A stretch of DNA of 64,000 nucleotides from Blastomyces gilchristii SLH14081 (GCF_000003855.2 NW_003101664.1:186001-250000); one strand, 5' to 3'. Positions 23,632 through 36,581 are shown, counted from the stretch's first letter. Notes: generated from the letters alone by a model not told the origin. Numbers and translations: made by a program.

Positions 23632-24307
23632 TAATAATTATATTATAAGCTAATCTTAAATAAGTAATAAGCTAACTTAAATAGTAAAATCAGATTATAT
23701 AAGTAATAATATCTTACAAAGTATCTGAGAAGAAATAGTTTCTAATTATTAGTAATAGTAAGTTAGTAACACAGGAATAATTTACTCAGTATTCTAAGTA
23801 TGAAAGAGAATTTTAACTTAACTTCATAGATTTATCATTTCTATATTATCTTAAAATCTTAGAATAATAATATTCTTACAATGTATCTGATTTTTATATT
23901 CATATCTTAATAAGTTCTTAGAATAGAAGTATTATCTCAAAGTTGACTAGTGTGTTTTTAAACATAGAAATTTTGATTCAATTTCTTATATAAAAAAAAG
24001 CTCTCAGAAATTCTGAGATTAAAAAATATGATTATTTTCAAAAGTATACATCTATCTTAAATATAGATTTTTTTAAAATATTAAAGAAATATTTCTATTC
24101 TTCTTCTCTTTAGCTATAAGCTAAGGTGATTTTCAAATCTCAAAGATGTGTGAATATATAGTAATAGAAAGTCAAAGTTAAAGAATCTGAAAAATTCTTG
24201 TAAATCTTAGAAATCTTCATTGAAGATGAAATCTTTTCTTCTCAGATTCTCTGGCAAGAATTGCTCTGAGCATATAACTTGTGTCAAAAGTAGATTAGTA
24301 TTATGCT
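23632..24307. other. AT-rich sequence of unknown origin
   Basis: About 680 bp between MITE A and the left piece of MITE E. It has the same AT-rich, CpG-poor composition as the transposons but matches none of the other repeats in the window by eye. It may be the remains of an older element or mutated host DNA. Confidence 0.5.
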
Positions 24308-24328
24308 TAGACTGACTGTGTGACTGTG

Positions 24329-24861
24329 TGTAATGTGATGAAATTAAAGTAGTGACTAGTCAGCAGTATTATGTAGAGATAGTTGTTTAAGAAGCTGTAT
24401 AAGTGAGCTTGACTATCTTGCTTAAATAGTAAGCTTGTAGGCTACAGAGTTATTGTGAGAATATCACAGATATAATACTTAGTATACTAAGAAGATTATA
24501 TAAGAAATACAGTAACTCTTATATATATTTCAGTAGTAGAAAAATGAATTACTGACTTCTTTAATAAGAAGTCAGCATCTAGCTATTTTATATAGATAAT
24601 AAGCAGATACTTTTCTCTCATTCTATAAGTAAGAATAGTCAGAGTAATATCTCAGTGATATCTTATTGTCAAGAAAGAGTAATCTGTTAATCTTATATAG
24701 AAGTGAGATTCTTATATTCATCAATCAGATCTTTCTATAATATATCTGAATAATATTATAGAGTGATTAAAAACTAGTTTAGATAGAATGAAATTATTCA
24801 CATGAAAGTAATAAGTTATATGAAATTACAGCAGAGTCTTAATATAATTAGAGATATAATA
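24329..24861 (-). repeat. alpha-1 LTR (left; 3' LTR in transcript sense)
   Basis: 533 bp, paired with 53076-53608. Left flank CTGTG is the target duplication. It begins TGTAATGTGA on the plus strand, and its sequence is clearly homologous to the two alpha-2 LTRs. Confidence 0.85.
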
Positions 24862-24903
24862 ATACTCTTCTCTTTAAGAGTATAGTTCTGATACTCTTAA
24901 GAT

Positions 24904-25409
24904 TAAACTGACCGTGTAACCGTGTCTGAGATCAGAACTAGATTTTTTGATAGTCTCATTATCAATTCAACTGATCTCATTACACAGTTTTAACATTAGA
25001 TAGTAGTCTCATACTGTCTCAGTGAGACTTACTGTCTACTCTTATCACATTTTTCAAATGAGATCATGATTTTCACTTCTCAATTTAAATTATTTTTATT
25101 GCTTTAAATAACTTTAAATCTCATTTGAGTGTTATCAAAAAGTGTTACTTTTTAAAAAATTAAAAATAGTCTAAAAAAAACCTTAAAATGTCTAAAAATA
25201 GTAACTTTATGCTAAGAATGAAACTAAATGAGATTAAATGAGATCACTTTCTCATTTTTTTCAAGTCATGGTTTCATTTTAAGATCTGATATATAGTCAC
25301 TTTACATGTTTTTTTAATGATCAGTCTCAGCGAGATTCATGCCAAGAAATGTATGAGACCAGACCAAATGAAACTAAACATGAAATTCATGGTCCCGGCG
25401 GCCAGTCTA
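24904..25409 (-). mobile_element. MITE copy B (506 bp)
   Basis: Inverted relative to copy A. It is flanked by an exact 8-bp duplication CTTAAGAT (24896-24903 and 25410-25417). The GC-rich terminus GGTCCCGGCGGCCAGTCTA is unmutated here. Inserted in alpha-1 close to its left LTR; the same position in alpha-2 (about 31490) is unoccupied. Confidence 0.92.
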
Positions 25410-26732
25410 CTTAAGATTACTGAATTAAGAGTTATCTTTGTTATATAGTAATAGTTATCAACTGATTAACAGCATATATACTGTATATAATATAAAGAAA
25501 TAGATGAGTTTTTCTACTAACTGTGTAGATCTTTCTTTTCTCATCTTCATTTAAATTAAACACATGATAAGTGAGTTTCTTATATATCAATTTAAGATGT
25601 GAAAAACATAGTTAATAAGTAACTTGTAGATCTCTTATTATATTTTATTCTATATATAAAATTCTTTATAAAAGTAATGTATTTTAGAGATAAAGTTAAT
25701 AGTAGTAATAGAATTTTTTAAAAAGATTTCTCTCTTCTATAATATATTTTTCTTTCTCTCTTTCTCAATTGTAACAGTGAGTGTATAAGAGTATTATTTT
25801 TGAAGAATAATAAAGAACTTATTCTGATATTTTCTAGTAAATAAATATCTTTGTGATGCAGCTGCAGTCTCTGTGACTATTAAGAAAGCTCAGTTAAAGA
25901 TAGAGACAGCAGTGTTGATAAACTACAGAAGCACTGCTTTTATTATCACATCTTCTTCTTCTTCTTCTTCTACTTCTCTTATAGCTGCAGTGATAATTAT
26001 TATATCTTACAGTGAGATATTATCTCTTCTACTGATCAGTTCATTTATATCTAATTCTTTCTCTGCCTCTCTCATCACTATTATAACACTGCTTTCTCTC
26101 TCAGTTAACACAGTAATATATGACCTCATGTGATTATTCAAAGAGAAACTCAGAGAGAGCTTGATTTTAGAAACAGTGACTTTAAGAAGCTTAATTTATA
26201 GTTTCTCTCTCACAGTATATCTGAGCTCTGCTTGAGATACTGCTGAGTTGAGTCTGCAGAGTCTTACAGTTTCTTTATCTTCTCTCTGTAAAGAGGCTTC
26301 AGTGCAGTCTCTGACTGATACTATCACTTATCTACACTACACTAAGCAGCTGAAGAAGAGAAGAATCTTATATACTTACTTCTTCTCTCACTTCTATTAT
26401 TTCTGTTATATCTGTAGCAATGACTCTTATCTCTCTATAAGTATTATCTACTCTATAAGAAGATGTTATATCAGCTCTGATAAGAAGCTCAGATACTTAA
26501 GTAGTACAGAGTAAGAGTCTCAGAGCTTTAAGTATTAACAGATTATATTAAGACTGAAGAGATCTCTCTTACTTATCTGTAAAAGAAGATGAAAGTATGA
26601 ATCTCTGAGATGAAAAAACATCTCAGAATGACTGATCTTAAGAAGAGATCAGCTGATACTGCTGTTGAAAGCACTGTAGAGATTAATCACTGATTGAAGA
26701 GAATCTCACTTCAGTTAAAGCAGATAACTGAG

Positions 26733-27817
26733 CCTGATGATGTAGTAGTTAACTACACTACTATAAAGTCTCAATTAACGGCCTTTCCCCCGGGGAATGA
26801 ATGTTAAGAGAGAGCAGGTTTAAACTCTGTAAGAGTTATCTTAATCACAGCTTTCACTGTTAAGTTATAAAATAGTACTGAGAGCTCTCAGATGCACTAT
26901 AATGAATTATTATCAAGCTTAAGATATTTATTTCAGAGATTCTCAGATACTAATTCTCACTGATTTTAGAGTTAACAGTCTCTTAGACACTTTAAGTTAG
27001 ATCAGTACTAGAGTGATTAAGATCTAGAGTGTCTGTAGAATAGTAAATTATTATCAAGCTTAACTAATCAGATCTCATTCTCTTCACTCTAGACACTCAC
27101 TTTCAGAGAATCAAGATTTAAAAACTATTCAATTAGAACACTCTGAGTCTAGTAAAAATCTAGATGAGATAAGATCTAGATACTCTTAATAGATGATTAA
27201 TATAAGTAAGACTGTGACAGTCAATTGATAGACTGAAATGCTGAGATTGATAGTTAGAAGATTAGAGACTTAACTAGAATTAAGTAGCTCTGATGTTATT
27301 CTTGATAAGAATCTCACTTATAAGTAAGCTAGTTACAGAAGCTAGCTGAGTGACAGCTTTTTAGAGAGAATAATAATCTCTGAAGCAGGCTTAAGAGAAC
27401 AGAGACAGCAGTCAGTTATATAGAGTGTTAAAATATGTATATAACTTAAGATGTAAACTGCAGAGATCTTATTCTGTAGAATTTTATTTTATTATAGTCT
27501 CTCTTTACTGTACTTATTTCTTTCTGTTCTTTTCTATCTATCTATTTAATGTGTCTATCTTTAAGAATATGTTCTCTTTTCCTTTATCATGATATTTTCA
27601 AATGATTTCAAAGTATTAGAAGGTGTTGAAATACTGTAATTTATAAACAGTTTTTATATTCTGAGCTGAAATTTTCTGATTTTATATATCTGAAATTGAT
27701 AAATGTATAATAGTTAACTCTATAGATATAGAAAAAACCCTGAGAACTAAAGATTCTCAGATAGATATTATAGTCTCTGACTGCATACATCTATAATTGA
27801 AGAAGAATAATAATAAT
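26733..27817 (+). mobile_element. tRNA-headed SINE-like retroposon, copy 1
   Basis: 1085-bp insert in alpha-1, flanked by an exact 16-bp duplication AAAGCAGATAACTGAG (26717-26732 and 27818-27833). The homologous place in alpha-2 (about 32780) lacks it. Head GCCTGATGATGTAGTAGTTAACTAC resembles a tRNA 5' half with a D-arm; a box-B-like GGTTTAAACTC follows. The tail ends in AAT repeats. Long variable duplication plus A-rich tail indicates target-primed reverse transcription. No coding frame. Heavily mutated copy of the 44659 element. Confidence 0.85.
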
Positions 27818-28429
27818 AAAGCAGATAACTGAGATACTTTATAAGTTAATAAGTGAATAATTTCAGTATCTTTTATACTCTTCTACAGCATGCATGCTCT
27901 TCTACAGCATGCTTCTCTATAACACTCCAGTGCTAACTTCTCAGCAGATAAAGATGTCAGTGTCAGAGACTTTAACAGTGAAGAATGAGTTTGATGAGAG
28001 TGTAATTATTGATAAGTAGACTCTGAAATTTCTTCTTTTTACTTTTTCAGCAGACTGCAGTCTTATTAGAATAGCAGCAGCTCACAGATTAATAATATTA
28101 ATCTTTTTATTAATTTCAAATATCTCTTTTCTCTAACTGCTTCAGGAATTTTACACTTGTATAGTTTCATTAAACTTCTAAAAAATTCTTTGAGAGAAAA
28201 TAGAAGAAGAGTGCTACAGAGCTTATAAGATATCAGCTTATTACTGTGAGATTATCTCTAAAAAAATCCTTTAAGAAAAAATGAGAAGTCTTAAGTAGTA
28301 TTTCTTATTTAACATCTCTGATATGTAACAGAGTAATCTCTACTAGTCATCTCATAGCTTGTAATCTCTTTCACAGTATTTTTCAAATGCTTAAGCAGTT
28401 CTCATAAATTCTCTGACAATGAATAATCT

Positions 28430-28520
28430 TCTCATTTAATGAGATATTGAAGCTTGTTATAATATATTCACTTATTCAATATTTTCTTCATAAGATATTC
28501 AGTATTACTCTCAATCTTGA
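28430..28520 (-). pseudogene. alpha-1 integrase C-terminal/chromodomain remnant
   Basis: Homologous to 33395-33577 in alpha-2, where the minus strand still reads IYSVFHIFYLKLYKQYF then NDTEYLMKKIL. That pattern matches the HPVFHVSLLEPY...EYEVEKILD end of Ty3/gypsy integrases. In alpha-1 the same region is interrupted by stops. Confidence 0.55.
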
Positions 28521-28716
28521 TACTATTCAGCTGAGGTGACTTCATCTTGAGATATTACTTATAGAGCTTCAAATAGAAAATATGAAAAATAGAATGAATT
28601 GATTTCAATTCTGTGAGTAATTTCAACTTATATATCTGCTTATTTATCACTCTTGTTACTGAGAAAGATTCTAGTTATCACTCACTGAGCTTCTTACATA
28701 GTCTTATTATCTTGAT

Positions 28717-29221
28717 TAGACTGGCCGCTGAGATCATGAATTTCATATTTGATCTCATTTGGTCTGATTCCATACATTTCTTGGCGTGAATCCCGCTGGG
28801 ACTGGCTATCAAAAAAACATGTAAAGTGACTATATATCAGATCTTAAAATGGAATCATGACTTGAAAAAAATGAGAAAGTGATCTCATTTGGTCTCATTT
28901 AGTCTCATTCTTGGCATAAAGTTACTATTTTTAGACATTTTAAGGTTTTTTTTAGACTATTTTTAATTTTTTAAAAAGTAACCTTTTTGATAACACTCAA
29001 ATGAGATTCAAAGTCATTTAAAGTAATAAAAATAATTTAAATTGAGAAGTGGAAATCATGGTCTCATTTGGAAAATGTGACAAGAGTAGATAGTAAGTCT
29101 CACTGAAACAGTATGAGACTACTATCTAATGTTAAAACCATGTAATGGGATCAGTTGAATTGGTAATGAAACTATCAAAAAATCTGGTCCTGGTCTCAGA
29201 CACGGTCACACGGTCAGTCTA
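28717..29221 (+). mobile_element. MITE copy C (505 bp)
   Basis: Same orientation as copy A. Duplication ATCTTGAT (28709-28716) and ATCTTAAT (29222-29229) differ by one G-to-A. The uninterrupted homologous sequence in alpha-2 (about 33636-33660) provides an empty-site control. Its right end retains the CpG-containing GACACGGTCACACGGTCAGTCTA pattern (in two overlapping pieces), so it is less mutated than copies A and D. Confidence 0.92.
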
Positions 29222-29691
29222 ATCTTAATATTCTTTGTTAAAAGTAGCACTTAATTCTCTATTAAGAACTTCATTAAAAGATATTTTTAATTATAGTATT
29301 TTATCTACTGCTTCTGAATATAGTGAATGCTTTTCACTATCTTCTCATGAATTTTATTTAAAAGTTTCAATCTTACTTTTACTTCTGATACTGAGAGATA
29401 CTCTATTCTCTATATCTGTTCAACATTCTGACTATCTATTTCTCTCTTTGAAATGGCATCTGTGATGTCACTGAGTAATGAAGAATTATATTCATAATAA
29501 GTATAGAAAGAAGATATCTTTAAAATTACATTTTTTGTATTATTATATATAAATTTGATGATCAGAAGATGTTTCAGTCAATTATTCTGATAATATAAAT
29601 AGAACACTTAAAGATGCTGTTCTAGTGTCTGATTCTGATGTTCAGTCTGATCATCTGTCTGCAGATGAAATGCAGTACTGAGAAGATGTCT

Positions 29692-30024
29692 TATGACGGG
29701 CTGCATCTGATCAATCATATAGACTATTTCATTACACTTCATAGATTCTTTCATTCCCGATCGCTGATCCGCGGCCGCTACGAACGCGCGTAGCATACGC
29801 TCCGATTCTCGGCCATTTCTGATCACTGATCCTCAGTCACTACAGACGCGCGTATATTCTTCCGCCCTGAAGCTTCATCATGTACATCACCACATACACA
29901 TATAAATATTCATCTCAATCACTAATTCTTGTACTTTCTCTTTCTTTCCTTCTTTAATATTTTTATCTTTGTTATATAAGACCTATTAATATTATACTGA
30001 TCTATTCAGCATAGACCTCTTACA
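29692..30024 (+). repeat. beta 5' LTR
   Basis: 333 bp, from TATGACGGGCTGC to CCTCTTACA; the terminal TG has become TA. It keeps a cluster of CpG sites at about 29758-29860 that are lost in the 3' LTR. Confidence 0.9.
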
Positions 30025-30332
30025 CTATAAAAACATTCATCATCTTCTTATTAGAAAATGATTATTTATGTATTATCTTCTCATCAGAAATAATTATTCA
30101 TTGAGAGATATCTGAACATATAATAATATGTAAGAAATAGAGAAACAGTTAAATAGTTAAGCAGACACTGAGTTCTCAGATAGAAGCTTGCTCATCAGTT
30201 ATTCTGACTCTGTAACAAGATCTTATGAAGAGAATAAGATCTTATAAGAGAATATCAGTAAAAGATCTGAGAGTTCTAACACTCAGACTTATAAGAATAT
30301 AATTACACTTCTTCAGATTTTATAAATATTAT

Positions 30333-30838
30333 TAGACTGACTGTGTGACCGTGTCTGAGATCAGAATCAGATTTTTTAATAGTCTCATTATCAATTCAAC
30401 TGATTTCATTACACAGTTTTAACATTAGATAGTAGTCTCATACTGTTTCAGTGAGACTTACTGTCTACTCTTATCACATTTTTCAAATGAGATCATGATT
30501 TTCACTTCTCAATTTAAATTATTTTTATTGCTTTAGATGACTTTAAATCTTATTTAAGTGTTATCAAAAAGTGTTACTTTTTAAAAAATTAAAAATAGTT
30601 TAAAAAAAACCTTAAAATGTCTAAAAATAGTAACTTTATGTCAAGAATGAAACTAAATGAGATTAAATAAGATCACTTTCTTATTTTTTTCAAGTCATGA
30701 TTTCATTTTAAAATCTGATATATAGTCACTTTGCATGTTTTTTTGATAGTCAGTCTCAGCAGTATTTATGCCAAGAAATGTATAAGATCAGATTAAATAA
30801 GATTAAATGTGAAATTCATAGTTCTGACAGTCAGTCTA
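30333..30838 (-). mobile_element. MITE copy D (506 bp)
   Basis: Inverted relative to copy A, with an exact 8-bp duplication AATATTAT (30325-30332 and 30839-30846). Inserted in the gag region of beta. Confidence 0.92.
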
Positions 30839-30922
30839 AATATTATATATTTGACAATTAATATAATTATGTCTAATGATAATATAAAACTCTTAAATGC
30901 AAGTATAGATACAATGTCATAG

Positions 30923-31454
30923 TGTAATATAACAGAACTGAAGCAGTGACTAGTTAGCAGTATCATGTAGAGATAGTTGTTTAAGAAGCTGTATAAGTGA
31001 GCTTAACTATCTTGTTTGAATAGTGAGCTTGTAGACTACAGAGTTATTGTGAGAATATCACAGATGTGATACTTAGTATACTAAGAAGATTGTATAAGAC
31101 ATGCAGTAACTCTTATATATATTTCAGTAGAAGAAAAACAAATCACTGCTTCTTTGATAAGAAGTCAGCATCTAGCTATTCTATATAGATAATAAGTGAA
31201 TACTCTTCTCTCATTTCATGAGTGAGAATAGCTGAAGTAATACCTCAGCAGTGTCTTATTATCAAGAAAGAGTAATCTGCTGATCTTATATAGAAGTGAG
31301 ATTCTTATATTCATTAATCAGATCTTTCTATGATATATCTGAATAATGTTATAGAGTGATTGAAAACCAGTTCAGATAAGATGAAATTATCTATATAAAA
31401 GTAATAAGCTGTGTGAAACTGTAGCAGAGTCTTGATACTATCAGAAGTGTGATA
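30923..31454 (-). repeat. alpha-2 LTR (left)
   Basis: 532 bp, equal in length to 42355-42886. The adjoining internal sequence (ACTCTTCTCTTTAAAAG on the plus strand) is a polypurine tract when read on the minus strand. Confidence 0.9.
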
Positions 31455-33394
31455 ATACTCTTCTCTTTAAAAGTATAGTTTCAATACTCTCAAGATTATC
31501 AGATTAGAAATTATCTTTATTATATAGTAACAGTTATCAACTGATTGACAGTGTATATACTGTATATAATATAAATAAATAAATGAGTTTTTCTACTAAC
31601 TATATAAGTCTTTCTTTTCTCATCTTTATTCAAATCAAATGCATGATAAGTGAGTTTCTTATATATTAATTTAAAATGTGGAAAATATAGTTAATAAGTG
31701 ACTTACAGATCTCTTAATATATTTCATTCTATGTATAAAATTCTCTGTAAAAGTAATATATTTTTAGAGATAAAGCTAACAGTAGTAACAGGATTTTTTA
31801 AAAAGATTTCTCTCTTCTGTGAAACATTTTTCTTTCTTCTCTCTCAATTGTAATAGTGAGTGTATGAGAGTATCATTCTTGAAGAATAATAAAGAGCTTA
31901 TTCTGATATTTTCTAGTAAGTAATAAATGTCTTTATAATGTGACTGCAGCCTTCATAATCATCAAGAAAGCCAGATTGAAGGTGAAAACAGCAGTGTTAA
32001 TGAATCATGAAAGTACTGCTCTCATTGTCACATCTTCTTCTACTTCTCTTATGGCTATGATGATAGTTACTATGCCTTGCAGTAAGGTGTTATCTCTTCT
32101 GCCGGCTGATGCATCTGCATCTGATTCATTCTCTGTCTCTCTTATCACTGTTGCAACACTGCCTCTTCTCCCAGTTAATACAGTGATGTATGACCCTGTG
32201 TGATCATTCAGAGAGAAACTCAGAGAGAGCTTGATTTCAGAGACAGTGACTCTGAGAAGCTTAATCTATAGTTTCTCTTCTGCAGCATATCTGAGCTCTA
32301 CTTAAGATGCTGCTGAGTTGAGTCTGCAGAGTTCTGTAATTTCTTTATCTTCTTTCTGTAAGAAGGCTCTAGTGCAGCCTCTGATCAGCACTGCTACTTG
32401 TTTATACTGTACTAAGCAACTGAAGAAGAGAGGAATTTTATATATCTATCTCTTCTCTTACTTTCATTATTTTCATTATATCTGTAATAATAACTTCTGT
32501 CTTTCTATGAGTATTATCTCACAGAAAGATATTGTATCAGCTTTAATAAGAAGTCTAGATACTCAAGCAGTACAGAGTGAGAATCTCAGAGCTTTAAGTA
32601 TTAATAAATTCTGTTAAGACTGAGAAGATCTCTCTTGCTTATCTATAAAAGAAGATGAAAGTGTGAGTCTCTGAGATGAAAAAATATCTCAGAATAACTG
32701 ATCTTAAGAAGAGATTAACTGATATCACTGTTAAAAGTACTGCAGAGATCAATCACTAATTAAAGAGAATCTCACTTCAATTGAAGTAGATGATTGAGAT
32801 ATTTTATAAGTTAATAAGTTAATATTTTTATACATTTCTCATGCTCTTCTACAGCACTGCAGTACTAACTTCTTGATAGATAAAGATATCAGTACTGAAG
32901 ACTTTAATGATAAAGAATGAGTTTAATAAGAGTGTAATTATTAATGAGTAGACTCTGATTTCTCTTTTTACTTTTTCAGTAGACTGCAGCTCTATTAGAA
33001 TAGCAGTAGTTTATAAATTAATAATATTAATCTTTTTATTAATTTTCAATATCTCTTTTCTCTAACTGCTTCAGGAATTTTATACTTATATAGTCTTATT
33101 AAACTTCTAAAAAATTCTTTGAGAGAAAATAGAAGAAGAGTGTTACAGAGTCTATAAGATATCAGCTCATCACTGTGAGATTATCTTTAAAAAACTCTTT
33201 AAGAAAAATGAGAAGTCTTAAGTAATATTTCTTATTCAATATCTCTGATATGTAATGAGACAGTCTCTACTAGCTGTCTTATAGCTTGCAATCTCTTTCT
33301 CAGTATTTTTCAAATACTCAAGTGATTCTTATAAATTCTCTGATAATGAATAATTTTCTTATTTAACAAGATATTGAAGCTTACTATAATATAT

Positions 33395-33577
33395 TCACTT
33401 ATTTAATATTTTCTTCATAAGATATTCAGTATCATTCTCAATCTCAATATTATTTGACTGAGATAGCTTCATTTCAAAGTATTGCTTATAGAGCTTCAAA
33501 TAGAAAATGTGAAAAACAGAATAAATTGATTTTAATTCTGTAAATAATTTCAACTCATATATCTGCTTACTTATCAC
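33395..33577 (-). pseudogene. alpha-2 integrase C-terminal fragment
   Basis: A 60-codon open stretch on the minus strand resembling the end of a Ty3/gypsy integrase with a chromodomain-like tail (SVFHIFYLKLYKQYF, EYLMKKILNK). It is a remnant inside alpha-2, not a gene. Confidence 0.65.
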
Positions 33578-35479
33578 TCTTATTACTGAGAAAGATTCTA
33601 GTCACTACTCACTGAGCTTCTTATATAATCTCATTATCTTGATATTCTTTGCTGAAAGTAGTACTTGATTCTCTATTGAAAACTTTATTAAAAGATGTTT
33701 TTAATTATAGTATTTCATCTACTACTTCTAAGTGCAGTGAATGCTTTTTACTATCTTTTTATAAATTTTATTTAAAAGTTTCAATCTTACTTTTACTTCT
33801 AATACTGAGAAATACTCTGTTCTCTGTATCTGTCTGACATTCTGACTGTCTATTCTCTTCTTTGAAATGTTATTCATGATGTCACTGAGTAATGAAGAAT
33901 TATATTCATAATAAGCATAGAAAGAAGATATCTTTAAAATTACATTCTTTATATTATTATATATGAATTTGATTATCAGAAGATGTTTAAGCTAATTATT
34001 TTAATAATATAAACAGAATGCTTAAAGATGCTATTTTAGTATCTGATTCTGATATTCAGTCTGATCATCTGTCTGTAGATGAAATACAGTACTGAGAAGA
34101 TGTCTTATCATAAGATAATAGTAAAAAGCTGATTAGAGACTGAATTATTCAGCAGTAGAAGTTCATATTCTTCTAGTTATCAGTGACTTGATTTCTTAGC
34201 AGTATCATCTCACTCAGAGTCTGTCTCTTCTAAGTTCAAACTGAATTCTTTCTTCTTTAACTTCTGAATTTAAGCTGCAGTAGAGATGTCTCCCTTCTAT
34301 AACTTATCAATGAATTTCAAAAGTAGTTAGATTAAAAGATTGTAGACTATTTCATTTTTTATCAATTCAATAATTGTAAGATGTAATATGAGAAGCTCAT
34401 GATCTTCAGTATCAGTTCTCTGTGAGAATCTGAGTTTTCTTTCATCTTCTATACTGAGTTATGCAGCTGTCTTATCAGTACTGTTTCTGAGCTTCAGAGA
34501 TTCTCAATTCTCTGCAGTCAGCTTCTTCTGCAGTGATGACAGAGATTCTTTTATAGAATTCTTCTTCATATCAACAATATTATAATCAGACTGTTTAGAT
34601 AATATATCAGTGAGATTAAGCTGATCTGAATAGTATCAGATATAGAAATCATACTCTGAAAGCAGCTTCACTTACCTGGCTTGACATTCTGTCAAGCTCT
34701 TTATTGTCAAGAAGTAATGCAGATTTGCATGATTAGTGAGAACTTGCACTGAGTACTTACTACTCTGAAGATAATGTTATCAGATTTTAAAGAATTTGAT
34801 AATTACTAACATCTTCTGATCATGAGTATCATATCTTCTCTATATAAGTGATAACTTCTTGAAGAAGAAGACTACTGATCTTTATTTACAGTATTTTATA
34901 GACTCTGTGAAAAAGTCTTCTCTCACAGACAATTCATTGTCTATTTCTTCAGAGATAATTATTTTCTAATTCTTTCAATATTGAAAGGTCTTCAGTGTCA
35001 ACTGTGAAAAGATTTCACAGATCTTATTCTCAGATACATCAGTCTCACACTGACTGAGTAAGTTGAGATTAAAGTGATTCAGTATTATAATATCTGTGAA
35101 AGCTTATTTCAATTCTGTAAACATCTGCACAGTGTCTTGAATGAGAATAAACAGTTTCATTTTTCTGTCTTTCACACTTCTCTTTAACAGATCTGTAAGA
35201 GGGGCAGTAATCTGTGAATATGTATAGATGAATTATCTGTAGAAATTTACAAATTCTAGAAACATCTGCATCTTATGATACATCTGCAGTGTCAGTCAGT
35301 TCTCAATGACAGAGACTTAGCTTCTATTCATTGAAATGTCATTCATCTTAATAATATAATCTAAGAAATCAATCTCCTGCATGTAGAACAAGTATTTTTC
35401 AGTGTTTGTATAGAGTTGATACTGTCTTAAGTGACTTAACACTTCTTAAATATGAGTATTGTGTTCTTTCTCTGTTTTT

Positions 35480-35880
35480 GAGAAGATTAGAATGTTGTTT
35501 AAGTATACTATACAGAAGATGTTAACAAGACTCTGCAGTATCTCATTTATATAGATCTGGAAGATGACTGAAGTATTACAAAGATTAAAAGATAAAACAA
35601 GATATTCAAAATTACTGTACTTGATATGAAAAGCTGTTTTTCAAATGTTGTCTTTATTAACTCTGATTCTATGATAGATATTCTGTATATCAATCTTTAA
35701 GAATATCTTTGCTTCAGATAATTGATTGATCATCTCATTAATTAACAGTAATAAATAGCAATTCTTAACTGTCATCTTATTGAGGTCTCTGTAGTCTATG
35801 CATAGATGTAGTCTATTATTCTTCTTGAGTATAAAGAGTATAGATGTCTCTACTAAACTCTTTGATGAATGTATTCAGTT
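35480..35880 (-). pseudogene. alpha-2 reverse transcriptase remnant
   Basis: Read on the minus strand, about 35780-35860 gives ILFILKKNNRLHLCIDYRDL followed by NKMT, the LVFVPKKxGxLRLCVDYRxLNKxT signature of gypsy reverse transcriptases. About 35485-35515 gives VYLNNIL, the catalytic YLDDIL motif with both aspartates changed to asparagine. The frame is broken by stops. The homologous alpha-1 segment is at about 50880-51230. Confidence 0.7.
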
Positions 35881-36581
35881 CTTTGATTGCACTTTTTCAA
35901 GATATTTATGCAGAACATTCAATTTCTTTACAGATAAGTTATAGAGAAGCCTGTATAATATCATTGCACTGTCTTCAAAGTAAATCTTATATTATATCTT
36001 AATATCAGGAAACTTCACTGCTTTCCTTTCTGAAAAGACATTCTTAAAATCTGTAAAGAGATATTATATACATTCATTTTCAATAATAAATACTGCTATT
36101 AATCTTGTAGTGAGAGTGATGACTTCTTCATCTATTCTCAAGTTTCAGTCATCTACTATATAGTATATTGACTCAATCTTTTTCTCAAGATTCTTCTGAT
36201 AAAACTCTTCAGATTTCTCTATCACTATCTCTTCATTAGTGAGATAATACTGTCACATCTAAGTGACTCAGTCAATGAGAGAATTATTTTCTCTTAATTA
36301 TAGAAGATCTAGAATAACATTCTCATCTATGATATTAAGTATGTGAAGAAGTAGACTGCTTTTCTTGAAGATTTCTTCTGAGTCTGTGATTACACACTGC
36401 ACTTGAATTATGTTAAAACAGTGATATTTCATTTCATCAGTAAATTTTATATAATCTGACAAGTCTATCTTCTTTCAACTCTTCATTAAAGAAAAGAAAT
36501 AGAATATAAAGTTAGTATTCACTCTGAAGTCAAGTAAATATCTTACTAGTATCTTCTCATTCAGAGTATGTATTGTGATTA

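Noticed and set aside
25873..26514. Ser/Thr-rich open frames (86 and 88 codons), with counterparts at 31940-32617, as possible genes
   Set aside because: They lie downstream of integrase inside alpha-1 and alpha-2, their codons are dominated by mutated TCT/CTC runs, and the two copies do not keep a common frame throughout. They are transposon sequence, not host genes.
26733..27817. SINE-like element interpreted as a functional tRNA gene plus spacer
   Set aside because: The acceptor stem does not pair, the head is part of a 1.1-kb unit with a 16-bp target duplication, and a second copy has its own duplication, so it is a retroposon rather than a tRNA locus.
29608..29826. 72-codon minus-strand frame spanning the alpha-1/beta boundary
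   Set aside because: It crosses the TGTCT duplication and LTR start at 29687-29692, so it joins integrase remnant (IRHLLSTAFHLQTDDQTEHQN) with LTR sequence by chance.
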